Shown here piece after piece: positions 45,061 to 56,632 of a DNA stretch of 64,000 nucleotides. This stretch comes from Pocillopora verrucosa (taxonomy: Eukaryota > Cnidaria > Anthozoa > Scleractinia > Pocilloporidae), in assembly GCF_036669915.1 (NCBI RefSeq), contig NC_089312.1, positions 5,915,438-5,979,437 on the forward strand. The letters are read 5' to 3'. How positions within the stretch are numbered: position 1 is the stretch's first letter; every line of letters starts with the position of its first letter. Both the position numbers and the translations under genes were made by a program. The notes under the pieces are model-generated. The model saw only the letters and a list, made by a program, of their open reading frames with translations. It did not search any database and was not told the DNA's origin.

Positions 45061-45589
45061 AATTACAAAACTTCTTTTGCTTCATTTGGTCAATTTCACA
45101 GAATTCCGTCCATTCTACGTACGCTACTATTCTCTTTCAAGTTGGGGATTTCCGATGTTAAAGATGTTAGAAGCAATTTCCCAACAATCATCGTTCAGTC
45201 GACTATTTCTTTTATTCTCTTTCTACTACACAAGTTATTACAACGGGGACTAGCTCTGATCTCTCTAGGAAAGTGTGGGTCACTGCTTATAAATAGACTC
45301 CGCTCCGAATAGACTAAAGGATACATGACGTATCATAAAAAAGTAATATATAAGTTTGAAAAAAAAATACTAATACTTAGCTCCAAAGATCTAAATCACA
45401 AGCTAACTGACATGGGATCGTGGAACAACAGCTGGATGAAAAACCTCCCGTACATCCACTTGCACCAAAAAGGAAACCCCAGGCCAGCTTTACCCTATAT
45501 ACGACGGTCCCCCGGGCAAGACCAACTAAAAAGATAACAGAATAAATTAAAAAGCGGTACTCACGAGAAAACTAGATACCTAAAGCCTT
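45061..45589. other. No clear gene
   Basis: The plus strand near 45418-45535 has a short protein-like stretch ('EKPPVHPLAPKRKPQASF') ending in a stop, probably a transposon relic. Nothing else is seen. Confidence 0.3.
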
Positions 45590-46105
45590 AAAAAACGACA
45601 AATGTCGTGAAGAATAAGAAACTTGCACATTCCCGTTCTTAGCCACTTCACTAACCCAGCGGCCATGACGCTTAAAAAGCTGGTCTGGCAAGCCAGCATT
45701 TGCGGCAGGAGTGATGAGCCCCACATGTCATTTTCGATTTTAACATCGGATCGAACAAGCTTGGGAAGCTCATCAAATCTGCGAAAGGCAGCAAAAGCCA
45801 GCAAGCATATAACAACTGAACGAAAATTATACAAAGAGGTCATCGAGTCCGCCTTGCAGGCAACTAACTGTTCTAACTAAAAGGCTGTGATAGGCTCCTT
45901 CTTGGCTGTGTGACGCGCCAGCAAACGCTGCGTACCGGCAAGAATATTCTTCACAAGGGATGTTCAGCAGGTGATGGCTCGCCACCTAACTGGTTAAAAC
46001 AGGCAATGCTATCACCTGCTGAATCCAGGAGAGAAGCTGTCTTCGTTTCAGTCAATAAATGACGCAAATACATGGAAAAATGAAACGGAGATGCAGGAAA
46101 AGCTA
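45590..46105 (-). pseudogene. Tyrosine-recombinase (phage-integrase fold) remnant
   Basis: Minus strand: '[20 protein letters not shown]' and '[20 protein letters not shown]', then '[20 protein letters not shown]', where the Arg in RRFDEL corresponds to the first catalytic Arg of tyrosine recombinases. The text then jumps directly to the C-terminal '[20 protein letters not shown]'. The middle of the catalytic domain is deleted. The style is that of DIRS/Crypton-like eukaryotic elements. It has stops and shifts and is not functional. Confidence 0.7.
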
Positions 46106-46288
46106 TCAAGCCATGTTCTCGGGTCTAAGGCTTCCATTTGTTGCAAAAAGAGAAACACTTAAATGAAGCACTGGGTTCTCTACTAACCAATGCAACATCC
46201 GGGAGAATTCCCAAACAAACGAAAGATACCGATGAGAGCACATTTTCCTGCTATTACCAAGTCAAACGCAGGGAAATACTAATACAGC

Positions 46289-46295
46289 ATTATTA

Positions 46296-46344
<49 letters not shown>
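46289..46344 (+). repeat. (ATT)n microsatellite
   Basis: Perfect trinucleotide run of about 18 units with one interruption (catt) at the left end. Confidence 0.95.
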
Positions 46345-46345
<1 letters not shown>

Positions 46346-46479
46346 ACTGTACCAAGTGCACGGCGATGTTCTGCCACGAATGTGGAAAATAATTTACCGT
46401 TGATGTGGAAAATGAAAGGGATCAGCAGAAAAATGTGTGGCACGGTTCGTCAGATGAGATATTTGCCATTGAACATTGC

Positions 46480-47520
46480 TTTGAATGAGGATTTCGTTAT
46501 GATACTATTGTTCAATTTTAGACAAAAACCATGGTATTTCTATGAACTCGAGGACTCTAAAGAGAGGGCTTCGTGAGTATGGGTTGAGAAGAAGAAATTA
46601 ATTCCATTCAGAGCACGAAGTTTGAGGGATGATTAAACATGAAATCGAAGGCCCTTCATCACTTTTTAGCATTAGTCTCCTCTACTAACTATGCTTTTTA
46701 GATATCGTGCGATATGGAACAAGCTACAGTGTTGCTGTCCCTCGAGACATGGTCATGGTTTACAAGAGCTTGATTTACAGGCATCTATCCTTCGAAAGGC
46801 CAGGAAGCTTCTGTGTCGATCATTCACCTCGCGAGGTCCAAACGCAGCTTGGCATGTTGACAGATACGACAAACTGAAACCTTACGGCTTACCTATACAT
46901 GGCTCTGTGGAGGAATTCTCCAGGAGAATATTGTGGCTCAAAGTATATAAAAGTAACAATTATCCCGTAATTCAGGCCAGTTTTTCCTCAATGCAGTGGA
47001 AAAAAGAAGACTGCAACCAATGTTGGCGCAAACAGATTGTGGCCTGGCTGCCTTAGAGTGCCTTTTTTCCGGTGAAACGGTTGCATATCGTTGTCCATTT
47101 TCACATGCCAATCAGCACATCTAAAATTGGTGGTCACATAGTGAAAGGGGCTTCACTGCGTGGGTCATAGATTTTCTAAGGCACTCGTGATTGAAGGAAA
47201 GCTTACTTTAGGTAACCACTTGTACATGGATGGGTCTGGTTTGTGTTTTCCAACATTCTGCAATTTGAACTTGATAAAGTGAAACATGAATGGAACAGCC
47301 ATTTCATAAGACAGCCCAGGCATTGCACAGTGCCTGGTATTCCAGATGAACTTTACTACTTGCCTCACACTCATGGATTTGATCATTGTAGATTAACTTT
47401 ATCTGCAGATTACAAAGAGAATGTGCTCGATTGGAGAGAAGTTTATAACGAGGCAGAAATTGCTAAGGAGATTGATGATGAGCCCCACGATTTCGCCTCA
47501 TATAAGGTAATCCGGATTCC
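46480..47520 (+). pseudogene. Integrase-core (rve-like) transposon gene remnant
   Basis: In order: an HTH-like start 'ILDKNHGISMNSRTLKRGLR' with 'EYGLRRRN', then 'GPNAAWHVDRYDKLKPYGLP' and 'IHGSVEEFSRRILWLKV' (first catalytic Asp normally in WHxDGYDK, here WHVDRYDK), 'SNNYPVI', then after shifts 'NCGTENGLAALECLF'-type text (second Asp/Asn region) and a long tail with 'HCTVPGIPDELYYLPHTHGF'. This is the integrase-core family found in many fish and cnidarian predicted proteins. Several stops and frameshifts are present, and no ends are seen. Confidence 0.7.
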
Positions 47521-47689
47521 AGAATCTAATATTTTTTGCTTGTGGAATCCGGTCTACAGGGCTTTGAAATCCAGAATCCAGATTTTGGAGTGAAGAATCC
47601 CGCTAAAGAATGAATCAAGTCAAGTACCAATTTACTCCTTTTCGCATTCATTCTCATCTGTGATTAAAGTTTGGCTATTAAAGGCCTCA

Positions 47690-48666
47690 GCATGTCACAA
47701 AGGGGTAAGAGAGCCTTGTTGGTTTCAGGCATACTTGATATTTCCTCATCTGATATATCTGGAATTTCAATGGCTGGAGAGGTTTCCATAAACCCCAGAA
47801 ATGAAACCTTTGCGCATTTTCAGCGTATAAATCAGCATGTACCGCAATTTTATCACCAAAGAAGAGGCCATAGCAGGTTGGAAACTGTTTTCCTGTTATT
47901 ATTGTTGACCACGCGCTCATCTAGTTATGTGGAAATATTAATAGCATTGGATGTAACTTGCAGTTTGGTGATCGATGAACAGGTTTCAGAGGGAGAAACG
48001 TGAAAGTCACCTGCATGTGAATGGTGGGCAATATCAAACACTGATCGATTAAATATGCTGGCATCGTCTGAGGGTACGTCGATTAAAGGCTTTTCCTATA
48101 CGAAGTGCGCGATCATTCATCTCCCCGTCTGCCTTGAAGTCTGCTTCTTTACAAACGTACAGATCAACATTAACACGGTTTTGATAGTTCCTGCTTGTAT
48201 CTAGCAGGTGTGAAGTTATTTTGACTGCATGGCATTTTGTCTACCACCTTCTGATCTGGGTATAATGGAATGTAATTCTCCTCTACATGGAAAATTGATC
48301 ACAATCGGAGTGCTTCTTAACAGCATCCTTGCATAGTTTTGCGGCCCCCTCGTCTTTCCTAACTTTTAAAGCCTCTTTACTTCCCATCTGTACAACCAGT
48401 TTGCAGTCTTCATCTTCGCTTATCATGCCTTGATTTATCACAACCCTATTGTCTACAGTCTTTTTTGAATCCGCTGTTGTGTTTTTGCCTTTCCACTTCA
48501 ATCCATTGTGCGGCTTGCCAAAGCCTCTTCGTTCTTCACTTTTACTTGTAGTGTACTGCGATAATGACATGGTTGGCAAAGCCTTTTCTCCCTCTTCACT
48601 TCTTCTTTCAGTTAATGGTGTTAATGTTATTTGTGCCCACGGACGAGCAAAAATGTCTCGTGACAA
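47690..48666 (-). pseudogene. Unidentified decayed minus-strand gene
   Basis: From 48666 an open frame of 127 codons includes 'KKTVDNRVVINQGMISEDED' and 'LCKDAVKKHSDCDQF'. It then shifts to 'VEENYIPLYPDQKVVDKMP', 'NNFTPARYKQELSKP' and 'VDLYVCKEADFKADGEMND', and later 'NRSVFDIAHHSHAGDFHVS' and 'AIEIPDISDEEISSMPETNK'. The pieces stay in order on one strand, so I read one decayed coding unit, probably a member of a coral-expanded family. I do not recognise a domain. Confidence 0.4.
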
Positions 48667-49049
48667 AACATTTTTCTCGCTTTGCGAAATTTTTGTACTA
48701 AGGAAAGATTCTTGGGTTGTGGACTACTTTCGACTTTCGTGAAATTTATTTGTGGATTTATGAATTAAACCAGGATTTGAAATTGCTTTTTCGATTTGAC
48801 AAACTTTTAAAAGCGATTTGTCCATGAGATTTTGATTCTGAATATTTTTTTCGGATTTGCACAATATTATTTTTTAGATTGTCCCTTTTCGGCTTCCGTA
48901 ATAAACTGTTTATAGTATTTCGTCTTCACGCTATATCAGTTTGAATGAAAACGCTAATTTTCCTTATTTAATACTTTAAGGTTGCCGTATCTTGTTCTTT
49001 AACTGTGATTATTTATTAAACTGATAATTAATAAACACTTGTTTTGTAG
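48667..49049. other. Intronic, no gene
   Basis: AT-rich sequence leading into the acceptor of the LRR exon at 49050. Confidence 0.4.
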
Positions 49050-49121
49050 ATGGCTTCGCAAAAACAAGATTAAGAAGTTGCGTGCTGATTTATTTACTCC
49101 ATTAGAGAAGCTACAGATTCT
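49050..49121 (+). CDS. LRR exon, subtype beta
   Basis: Acceptor ttttgtag, donor CT|gtaagt, core 'RKNKIKKLRADLFTPLEKL'. Nearly the same as the exon at 26752. Confidence 0.78.
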
Positions 49122-50262
49122 GTAAGTCAGGAAGCTTGTATATCGATCTTCTTTAACTTGACAGGATTTTAACTTTTCCTTTAAATTTTTCCAAGCAAGC
49201 TTTTTTTTTTTCATATCTTTGGTCCCCGAGGAGTTAAGTGCTCTTTTATCCTTGAAATCTGGTTGGCTCTTATCGGTGCGATTTATTTACGAAATTGCAC
49301 AATTTTTTTTTTCCCAGCTTCTGGGAATTTTATAAAAAAAATAACTACCAATTCTATTTCAAGGCTTGATTTAAGAAACCAATAAAATTGGAAGAAAATG
49401 AAAGACAACTCTTGCAACTAAAAGCAAACATACCCCGAAAAAGGGAAAGAAACTGACCAAAAGTCTGGCTTCCAAAAACAGATACGAAAGTGTGAACCGG
49501 AGCCCCATAGTAACTGCCTTCTCGAGGAGTTTGACGCAACATTTCGTAAGAAAGACAGAAGAAGATTACGAGAATGATAACTTTCGCGTAATGATTACTG
49601 CTGACGACGAATACCTAACAGGGAAAAATAGAAAAGCGAAATTATTCTTGAGAGAGGTTTTAAAAGTTTAAAGCAAGTTCTTGGGGCAAGAGCTCGACAA
49701 CTCTGGCAACAAGAAAATGAAAGACAACTTTTGCAACTTTTTACAAACCAGCTCATAACTGGATCAATAAGATATTTTTTCAGAATAAAAATCCTGTATT
49801 TAAGCGACTGAATTCTGTGATTCCAAAATAGCTATAATAAAGTGGCAATTGAAATTCGTTACACGTACGTGCAATTTTGGTTGAGATTGAAGGAAGAAAG
49901 TTGGGATTGAATTGATTGACAGGAAAGTCGCGGGAGCACAAGAAAAAAAAATACTGGAGAAAGTGAAAGAATGAAAACACGCAACGAAGCAAAAAAAAAA
50001 AGTATTGAAGAGTACAAAACTAGGCCCTGAAAATAAAAATCGCGACGGTTCGTAAGAAGTAAGCGGAAGATTACGAACGTGGCAGCCTTCGTGTACTGCT
50101 AACTGCAATTAAGCTATACCTAACCGAGAAAGTAAGCAAACGTTCGATGTGTCACAACAGAAAGTTTAGAAGTTCGAAGCAACTTCCTGGAGAAACACCC
50201 CGAAAACGCCGGCAGCAACGTGAAGGCAAGCGGCCGAGCAGCTGTTTGGTCTCTAAGGCACT
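49122..50262. other. Intron, no gene
   Basis: Homopolymer-rich intron. Phrases such as 'gaaagacaactcttgcaact' (49404) and 'gaaagacaacttttgcaact' (49718) show a local duplication of about 20-25 bp units. No coding content. Confidence 0.4.
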
Positions 50263-50571
50263 CTTTGCCTTTAAAGACCATTACTCCTTTAAGATGTTTG
50301 AACAAATTTAAACGGAACCTGGAGACCCATTTATTTTTGGCTAGCCTTTGAAACATTTACTCATGTTGATTAATCCCAAATTGCACTCGAAATCATATGA
50401 TAAGCTAATCCACTTATTTAGATCACCATTTTATATAAACATGTAAAGATTATGACAAGGAAACGGCACATGGAAAATGTAAATCCAAGAGAGGAATATA
50501 TCAAATTGCTTAACAGCAACAGATCACCAGACAAAAGACTTAATTCAAATCCAGAAAAAATCTTCTTATAG

Positions 50572-50643
50572 GGGCTTGGGTTACAACCAGATAGAGGAGC
50601 TACCGCCAGGAGTCTTCAATAAAAACACAGAGTTGACTAAGCT
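50572..50643 (+). CDS. LRR exon, subtype alpha, duplicate 1
   Basis: Acceptor cttatag, donor CT|gtaagt, core 'GYNQIEELPPGVFNKNTEL'. The paired exon at 50990 differs by one base. Confidence 0.85.
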
Positions 50644-50989
50644 GTAAGTAACACATTCATAGGTCCATATTCGATACCATCTTTGCCTTTAAAGACCATT
50701 ACTCCTTTAAGATGTTTGAACAAATTTAAACGGAACCTGGAGACCCATTTATTTTTGGCTAGCCTTTGAAACATTTACTCGTGTTGATTAATCCCAAATT
50801 GCACTCGAAATCATATGATAAGCTAATCCACTTATTTAGATCACCATTTTATATTAACATGTAAAGATTATGACAAGGAAACGGCACATGGAAAATGTAA
50901 ATCCAAGAGAGGAATATATCAAATTGCTTAACAGCAACAGATCACCAGACAAAAGACTAAATTCAAATCCAGAAAAAATCTTCTTATAG

Positions 50990-51061
50990 GGACTTGGGTT
51001 ACAACCAGATAGAGGAGCTACCGCCAGGAGTCTTCAATAAAAACACAGAGTTGACTAAGCT
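50990..51061 (+). CDS. LRR exon, subtype alpha, duplicate 2
   Basis: Same as 50572-50643 except GGC to GAC at the first full codon (Gly to Asp). Splice sites are intact, so both copies can be joined in frame. Confidence 0.85.
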
Positions 51062-51659
51062 GTAAGTAACACATTCATAGGTCCATATTCGATACCATCG
51101 ATTCATATTTGTTGTAATTGATAGTATCTATCACTACACCACTACACGTTTTGATACATTCATAAGCAGCTAGCTTTTTAATTAGCTGCGTCAATCAGAG
51201 AATAGTAACCTTCAACAGTATATTGAGAGAGAAACCTTTCCCTGCTAGGGTTATGCGTCAAACCTTAAAATGAGACAAAAAAATTAAATTAAACAAAAAA
51301 ATATTTAACTCGTAAGAGAGTGCTCAAGCTTATAGAGGGCGAAGTCAACCATGAGAAGGGATTGTTTGTGGATGGACAGAGTTAAACAAACAAAAGTAAA
51401 TATACTCATCAAAGAATCCTTTCAGTTTCATTGTCGGTGCTCCTCGTTATATAAATCCCATTTCTACCCCCCCTCCCCTTCCTCTGATTAACGTGTTTTA
51501 TTTTAATGCGCGTAGCTAGTATGCAACCTTTTGCAAATGTAGGGAAGAGTTCTTGGTTCTCGTAAGCTGGTTCCTTCTTACACCAGTGCCTCAGTCAAAG
51601 AGAACGGGATTTAAATACCTCCCCATTTAATGGTAAGACAAAGTTTTCAACACGCATAG

Positions 51660-51731
51660 GTCTTTAGAAGGTAACAAGATCAAGAAGTTCCCTGACGATC
51701 TGTTTTCCCAATCAGTGAAGCTGCAGTGGCT
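51660..51731 (+). CDS. LRR exon, subtype beta
   Basis: Acceptor cgcatag, donor CT|gtaagt, core 'EGNKIKKFPDDLFSQSVKL'. Confidence 0.85.
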
Positions 51732-52155
51732 GTAAGTGAAAGTGGTCCTCTATATCAACTATTGACAAGTGGTACAACACACATTTTAATGGAGATAATG
51801 CATATTCCATTTTCATCAAGCAGATCCTTGAACCCTAAATATCTGCGTAGCATATAAACCGATTGCAAACGCTCACAATCAGTGACTGATTGAAAAGATG
51901 AAAGACTAAATCTTAGGGGAGACAAGAAGCCATCAGGTGCTCCAAAGGCCAAGCCAAATGTGTTATGCAGTAAGATTTAAACAAGGGTGGTATTGAATTC
52001 GAATGAACTGAACTAGAACTACTTTCGAGTTCACTGAGTACTTGTTAATTCCTAAATTATAAGCTTTAGACAGGCAATCGGTTCAAATAATTTTATTTCA
52101 ACTGATTCAAATTAGAGTAATTGTAGCACTATTTTTAACTCCTCTACTCATACAG

Positions 52156-52227
52156 ACAACTCAACAACAACAACCTGGAAAAGATACAGAAGGGTTTGTT
52201 TGACGGTTTAACAGCATTGACGCGCCT
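52156..52227 (+). CDS. LRR exon
   Basis: Acceptor catacag, donor CT|gtgagt, core 'NNNNLEKIQKGLFDGLTAL'. From here on exons are diverged from one another, unlike the alpha/beta duplicates upstream. Confidence 0.87.
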
Positions 52228-52817
52228 GTGAGTTTAGGAAAGGAAACTTTCAATACAAAAAAAACAAATAGTAGCTAAAACTATTTTTTAAAACAAGCGG
52301 AACCTCTGCAATGAAGGTGGAGAATTATGTGTTTTTGAGTAAGGATGGAAAGCATGAAAACGTATCGCTAAAGATGGCCATACGCTACGGTGAAGGCTTC
52401 TTTCATAATGGCGGGCGTGATTCTGACTCATTTGAATTATGCAAATAAGCCATCCTGGCTCCACTTTTGATCAAAACTTCTATTGATAGTGAACTTGTGG
52501 CGAAGGTCAGAAAGGCTCATTTGCATTTATATGCATTGTTATTGGATGAATGAGCGAGTTAATGCGCAAGGTGGTTGTTCCAAACACTTAATCAATTAAT
52601 AACAGCAGTGTTGCACAAACGAAACACCATAGGAAAACGAGGTTGCCAGCTTCAAAATTATCGAAAGCTATCAAAAATAAACTTAAAAAAAGGTCAAGAT
52701 GTTGATCAGTGTTATGTAATACTAATATAAGTATTGGAAACACACCCAAATTATACGATGCGATTACAAATTTAACTAAATAAAAAGGATTGTCGCATCA
52801 TTCCAACTTTTATTCAG

Positions 52818-52889
52818 ATGGCTGCAAGACAACAGAATTGAAACGTCGCACAAACAAGTTTTTAAAGATTTGACTGACCTGAACGACCT
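52818..52889 (+). CDS. LRR exon
   Basis: Acceptor tattcag, donor CT|gtgagt, core 'QDNRIETSHKQVFKDLTDL'. Confidence 0.87.
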
Positions 52890-53363
52890 GTGAGTTTAGT
52901 CAATACAATACAATGTGTTTATAAAAGTGTTGGCTCTTTATCAATTTTCTGTTCCTTACATCAGAGATGATAAAAGAGGCCAAGTGACCATGTCACAATC
53001 AATTGCAACATGGCAATCCTAAGACGATTGTACGTCATAAAAAGCAGGTTTACCGAAAGCTTATAGCATCGAAATTCACTGGTCTCGCGTTCTGACCAGT
53101 AGGCGTTCCTCGGTAGTCTTGGGGTTGCACTGCTCTACACAATTTCTCTCCCATCAGTTGGTGTTACTTGAGTAAAGAGCATGAAAACTAATCACAGTAG
53201 CTTATTATAATAGAACAGCAACATAGCATGCTACGAGTGCCTGTGAAACGTAGCGAAAGAGTTCAGAGTGTTTTCCCATACTGTTTCACTTTTATGGGAT
53301 TTACATTTCGGCTGGCATTATTTTTTCCTGAAAGGCTAATGCATTTTACCTTGAAACTTTCAG

Positions 53364-53435
53364 GGATCTGTCCAACAACGAAGTTGAGGATCTCCCTCAA
53401 GAAATCTTCAGCAGTCTAGGAAATCTCGAAATGCT
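53364..53435 (+). CDS. LRR exon
   Basis: Acceptor ctttcag, donor CT|gtaagt, core 'SNNEVEDLPQEIFSSLGNL'. Confidence 0.88.
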
Positions 53436-53793
53436 GTAAGTCAACAAGAAAACAAATAAAAGAAAATTAAAAGCATGACGAGAAAAGCAATTTTCTCTCT
53501 AAAATTTGTCGAGTTGCAGAACTTTCAACACACACACACAAAAATGGAAGTGTTGAACTTAAAATTAAGTTTTCATTTAATATTATCACTCCATATATCT
53601 TTTGACTTGATTTAATTAAACCTGTTCTTTAAAACGTGTCTCACCGAATGAATGCAAAACACGTGTATTTATATTACATAGATATGTAAGCATATTGTAA
53701 TTTGATTCTTATCGGTTGCCATCATTATCTACGGGAAACCAGTTCTGCTTTGCAGTTAAAGGTAGTTTTTGTTTAACTGTTTTAATGTTGCAG

Positions 53794-53865
53794 GCTTTTA
53801 TCCAACAACCAACTAAAAGATTTACCGCCAACGGTATTTGCTAACCTAACCAAGCTAAAGACAAT
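53794..53865 (+). CDS. LRR exon
   Basis: Acceptor gttgcag, donor AT|gtgagt, core 'SNNQLKDLPPTVFANLTKL'. Confidence 0.88.
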
Positions 53866-54514
53866 GTGAGTAGTGATGGATGGTTTGAATGAGTGAATAA
53901 TTGTCAAGGAGGATTATCCTCTCTTGTTAATTAATAGTCGATTGATCGATTGATGGAATGATGAGTTTTGGGGGTAAAAAAGAAAAGAAAACGAAAACAT
54001 TTACAGCACATTTCAAAAGATACCCAATGTAAAGTACGAAGACGTAGTTGTCTAGAGGGACTTTCTAAGAATTGCTTTTGAATTCGATAATTTTGGAGCT
54101 ATTAACGTGAAAGACAGATTAATTCAGTTGATTAAATAAGTTGCCGAAAGAAATCGAAGATTGCTCTCGTTTACTTTATTTCCATTATTTATTTCCATTA
54201 TTTTTCCATTTATTTCTCTGATAAGTCTAAAAACCTGTGCCACCCTATCAACCAATCAGAAACCAAACTAATACCAAACGTCAATAACTCGCATTTTCCA
54301 GAGCGTGAGGCTCTGTGCTTGAATTGTTTGTACTTTTAATGTAGACTGGCTCCTTAGCCTCCCTTTGCTTTGATTGGTTACTGTGATTACTCCGGCTCTT
54401 GCTTTTGGACCCTCACTCAAAAGGTACTGTCAGTACCGACTACTGATATAACATTCAACGTTTAAATTAAAAGAAAACTGGCCAAGAACATATCCCTGAT
54501 TTGCAATTCAACAG

Positions 54515-54586
54515 AAAAATTGAAGAGAATGAGATAAAGGAGCTGCATCCTCAACAGTTTCGCGGACTGGTAAAGCTGTTTGACCT
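54515..54586 (+). CDS. LRR exon
   Basis: Acceptor tcaacag, donor CT|gtgagt, core 'EENEIKELHPQQFRGLVKL'. Confidence 0.87.
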
Positions 54587-55130
54587 GTGAGTAGTTCATT
54601 AACATTTAAGTATTCCACAAGTTTTGAATCCTGGCATCTATCAAAAGTGAAAATTTACTATCTTGCTGGTAACATATTTTGGCTTGACTGCTGAATTTGT
54701 TCATTACTGCAAGCGGAATAATGCCTACTCCGATGCAACTTTTCATGTTTTTAAGGCATCCTTTCATTTCCTGGAATTTCTGATTTTAAGTCATGATGAG
54801 GGTCCACGTAGGACCTTTTTCTTGGTGATAACTATTCTTTTATAGGATGGGCCGGTTTGGACATCACGCAAGTGGCTTTTCATTACCAAGTTTATTTTGT
54901 TAGACAACCTTGTAAATTTGCAGTTCGTGCACTGACGATACTCTATAAAAGAAATCTCCTGATTCCCAGACTATCAACTATCTTTCTCCAAAAATTTTTC
55001 GCAATTATATTGCAAAATGTTAGTGAGTATTCTCATGATCCCTTTGATTCTTATGAAAACGATTACAAATGCCCCGTTCTTTAATCCATTATGTCCAACA
55101 TTCATTTCATTTTCTTCCTCTCTTCATTAG

Positions 55131-55202
55131 CTATCTATCGGGAAATAAACTCAGATACTTCCCACAGGGAATTTTTAAAGGCTTAAAGGAGCTTTTGATT
55201 AT
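55131..55202 (+). CDS. LRR exon
   Basis: Acceptor cttcattag, donor AT|gtaagt, core 'SGNKLRYFPQGIFKGLKEL'. Confidence 0.87.
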
Positions 55203-55374
55203 GTAAGTAGAATATGAAATTCTTCTGGTCAGTAATGTTTTGAAATAACATCGTATGATCATGAAATTTGAATGCATTTAATTTCACCTTTAAGTGATTA
55301 TTTTCACATCAATGTCGAAATATTTTACCTTCCATGTTACTCTATATGATTTAATTGCACTTTCTTTTTGTTAG

Positions 55375-55446
55375 AGAAATTGTTGAAAACGAAATGACTC
55401 ATGTCTCCATCGACAACTTCAAAGAAATTAAACAGTTAAAAATTCT
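55375..55446 (+). CDS. LRR exon
   Basis: Acceptor tttgttag, donor CT|gtgagt, core 'VENEMTHVSIDNFKEIKQL'. It is the most degenerate repeat, as is common near the end of the LRR array. Confidence 0.82.
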
Positions 55447-56315
55447 GTGAGTGTTATAATTAATCAAGTGATGACCAAGTTGTGAAACGGACCTTGTTAC
55501 CTTAAGGTGTTATATTTCACAATTGAAACATGATCAAAACACTCCAAATCGATGCTTTTATTGTAAAAGCATCTTACGTTATCTGCAACTCACCGGAAAT
55601 GCTGTCCTGCCAGCAGATTGATTATTTGCTGAGTGGGAGTAGGTTTGTAAAGAAACTTTGGTGCTTCGTCGGCGCAGGGCATTTCAAGATATTTGGTGTC
55701 GTTCTACATCGAAACTCTGATTGGTTGGGAACATACAGTCAACATACAAAAGCGTGTAAAGTTGACATGATAACCGATATTTCCATCAGGTATTGGGTTA
55801 TCATGTGGAGTTCAAAGTCTGACTAGTTTCCAAGACCCTTGTCAGTGTAACGTCCTGAAACTTTTGCAAAGTCAGAGAGTAATGTCTTCTTTCGCAGAGT
55901 TTTTTAAAAATGTACATTAAAACAGATACTGATTTCGCTTTTCCCATGATATCATGGGCTGCAAAACCCTGTGTCTGCTTTAAATGCCTCAGCCTCCTCT
56001 CATCCAATATTTAACTATTATCAAGTGAGTTGGTGATGTAAATTGGCCAACATGAATAGCCTCAAAAGCCGACGCCTGAGCATTAGCCCTTCGTCCAAGA
56101 ATACTGGAATTGTAAATTGTAAGTGGTTTAGAAACAGGAAAAGACGCTTTGCGATTAGAGGGAATCTGGTCACGAAATAAACACGAATAAATTAGTTAAA
56201 TGAAAGACTTCGTTGACACTGTGGGATTAAGAGAGCCTATTTGAAAGATTAATTTTTGTTGTGGAGTTTTGCGGCTTTTGATCACTACATTTTAATCTCC
56301 TAATTTAATTTCCAG

Positions 56316-56387
56316 GTATATGCAGTATAACAAGATGAGGGAGATTCCATATGGTTTTTTCGATATGTTGAAGGATATACAACGAGT
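56316..56387 (+). CDS. Last LRR exon before the hinge
   Basis: Acceptor ttccag, donor GT|gtaaga, core 'QYNKMREIPYGFFDMLKDI'. It joins in phase 2 to the 7TM exon. Confidence 0.85.
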
Positions 56388-56632
56388 GTAAGATTTTGAT
56401 AAAATTCATTCGCAAATTATTAGTTTTTGAGCAAAGCTATACATTTTGAGTAGACAACATTTTGGGGAAATTTAAGTTTTTGCAAAAAGAATTGAAGACT
56501 TGGATTCTTAAAAAAAATATTTTGTACAGGGCAATGGATAACTCCAGCCATCAGTTACTGATATATGCTTAAAAGCAAGTTCTGTGAAGTTTTAATGAAA
56601 TAACTTCAGTGGAGGATATTTTACAATTGTAG

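Larger units (their letters stand above)
50263..51098 (+). repeat. 418-bp tandem duplication carrying an LRR exon
   Basis: 50263-50680 and 50681-51098 are identical except for about four substitutions. Each copy contains intron, the 72-bp exon (50572 or 50990) and its donor. It is a fresh exon duplication. Confidence 0.95.
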
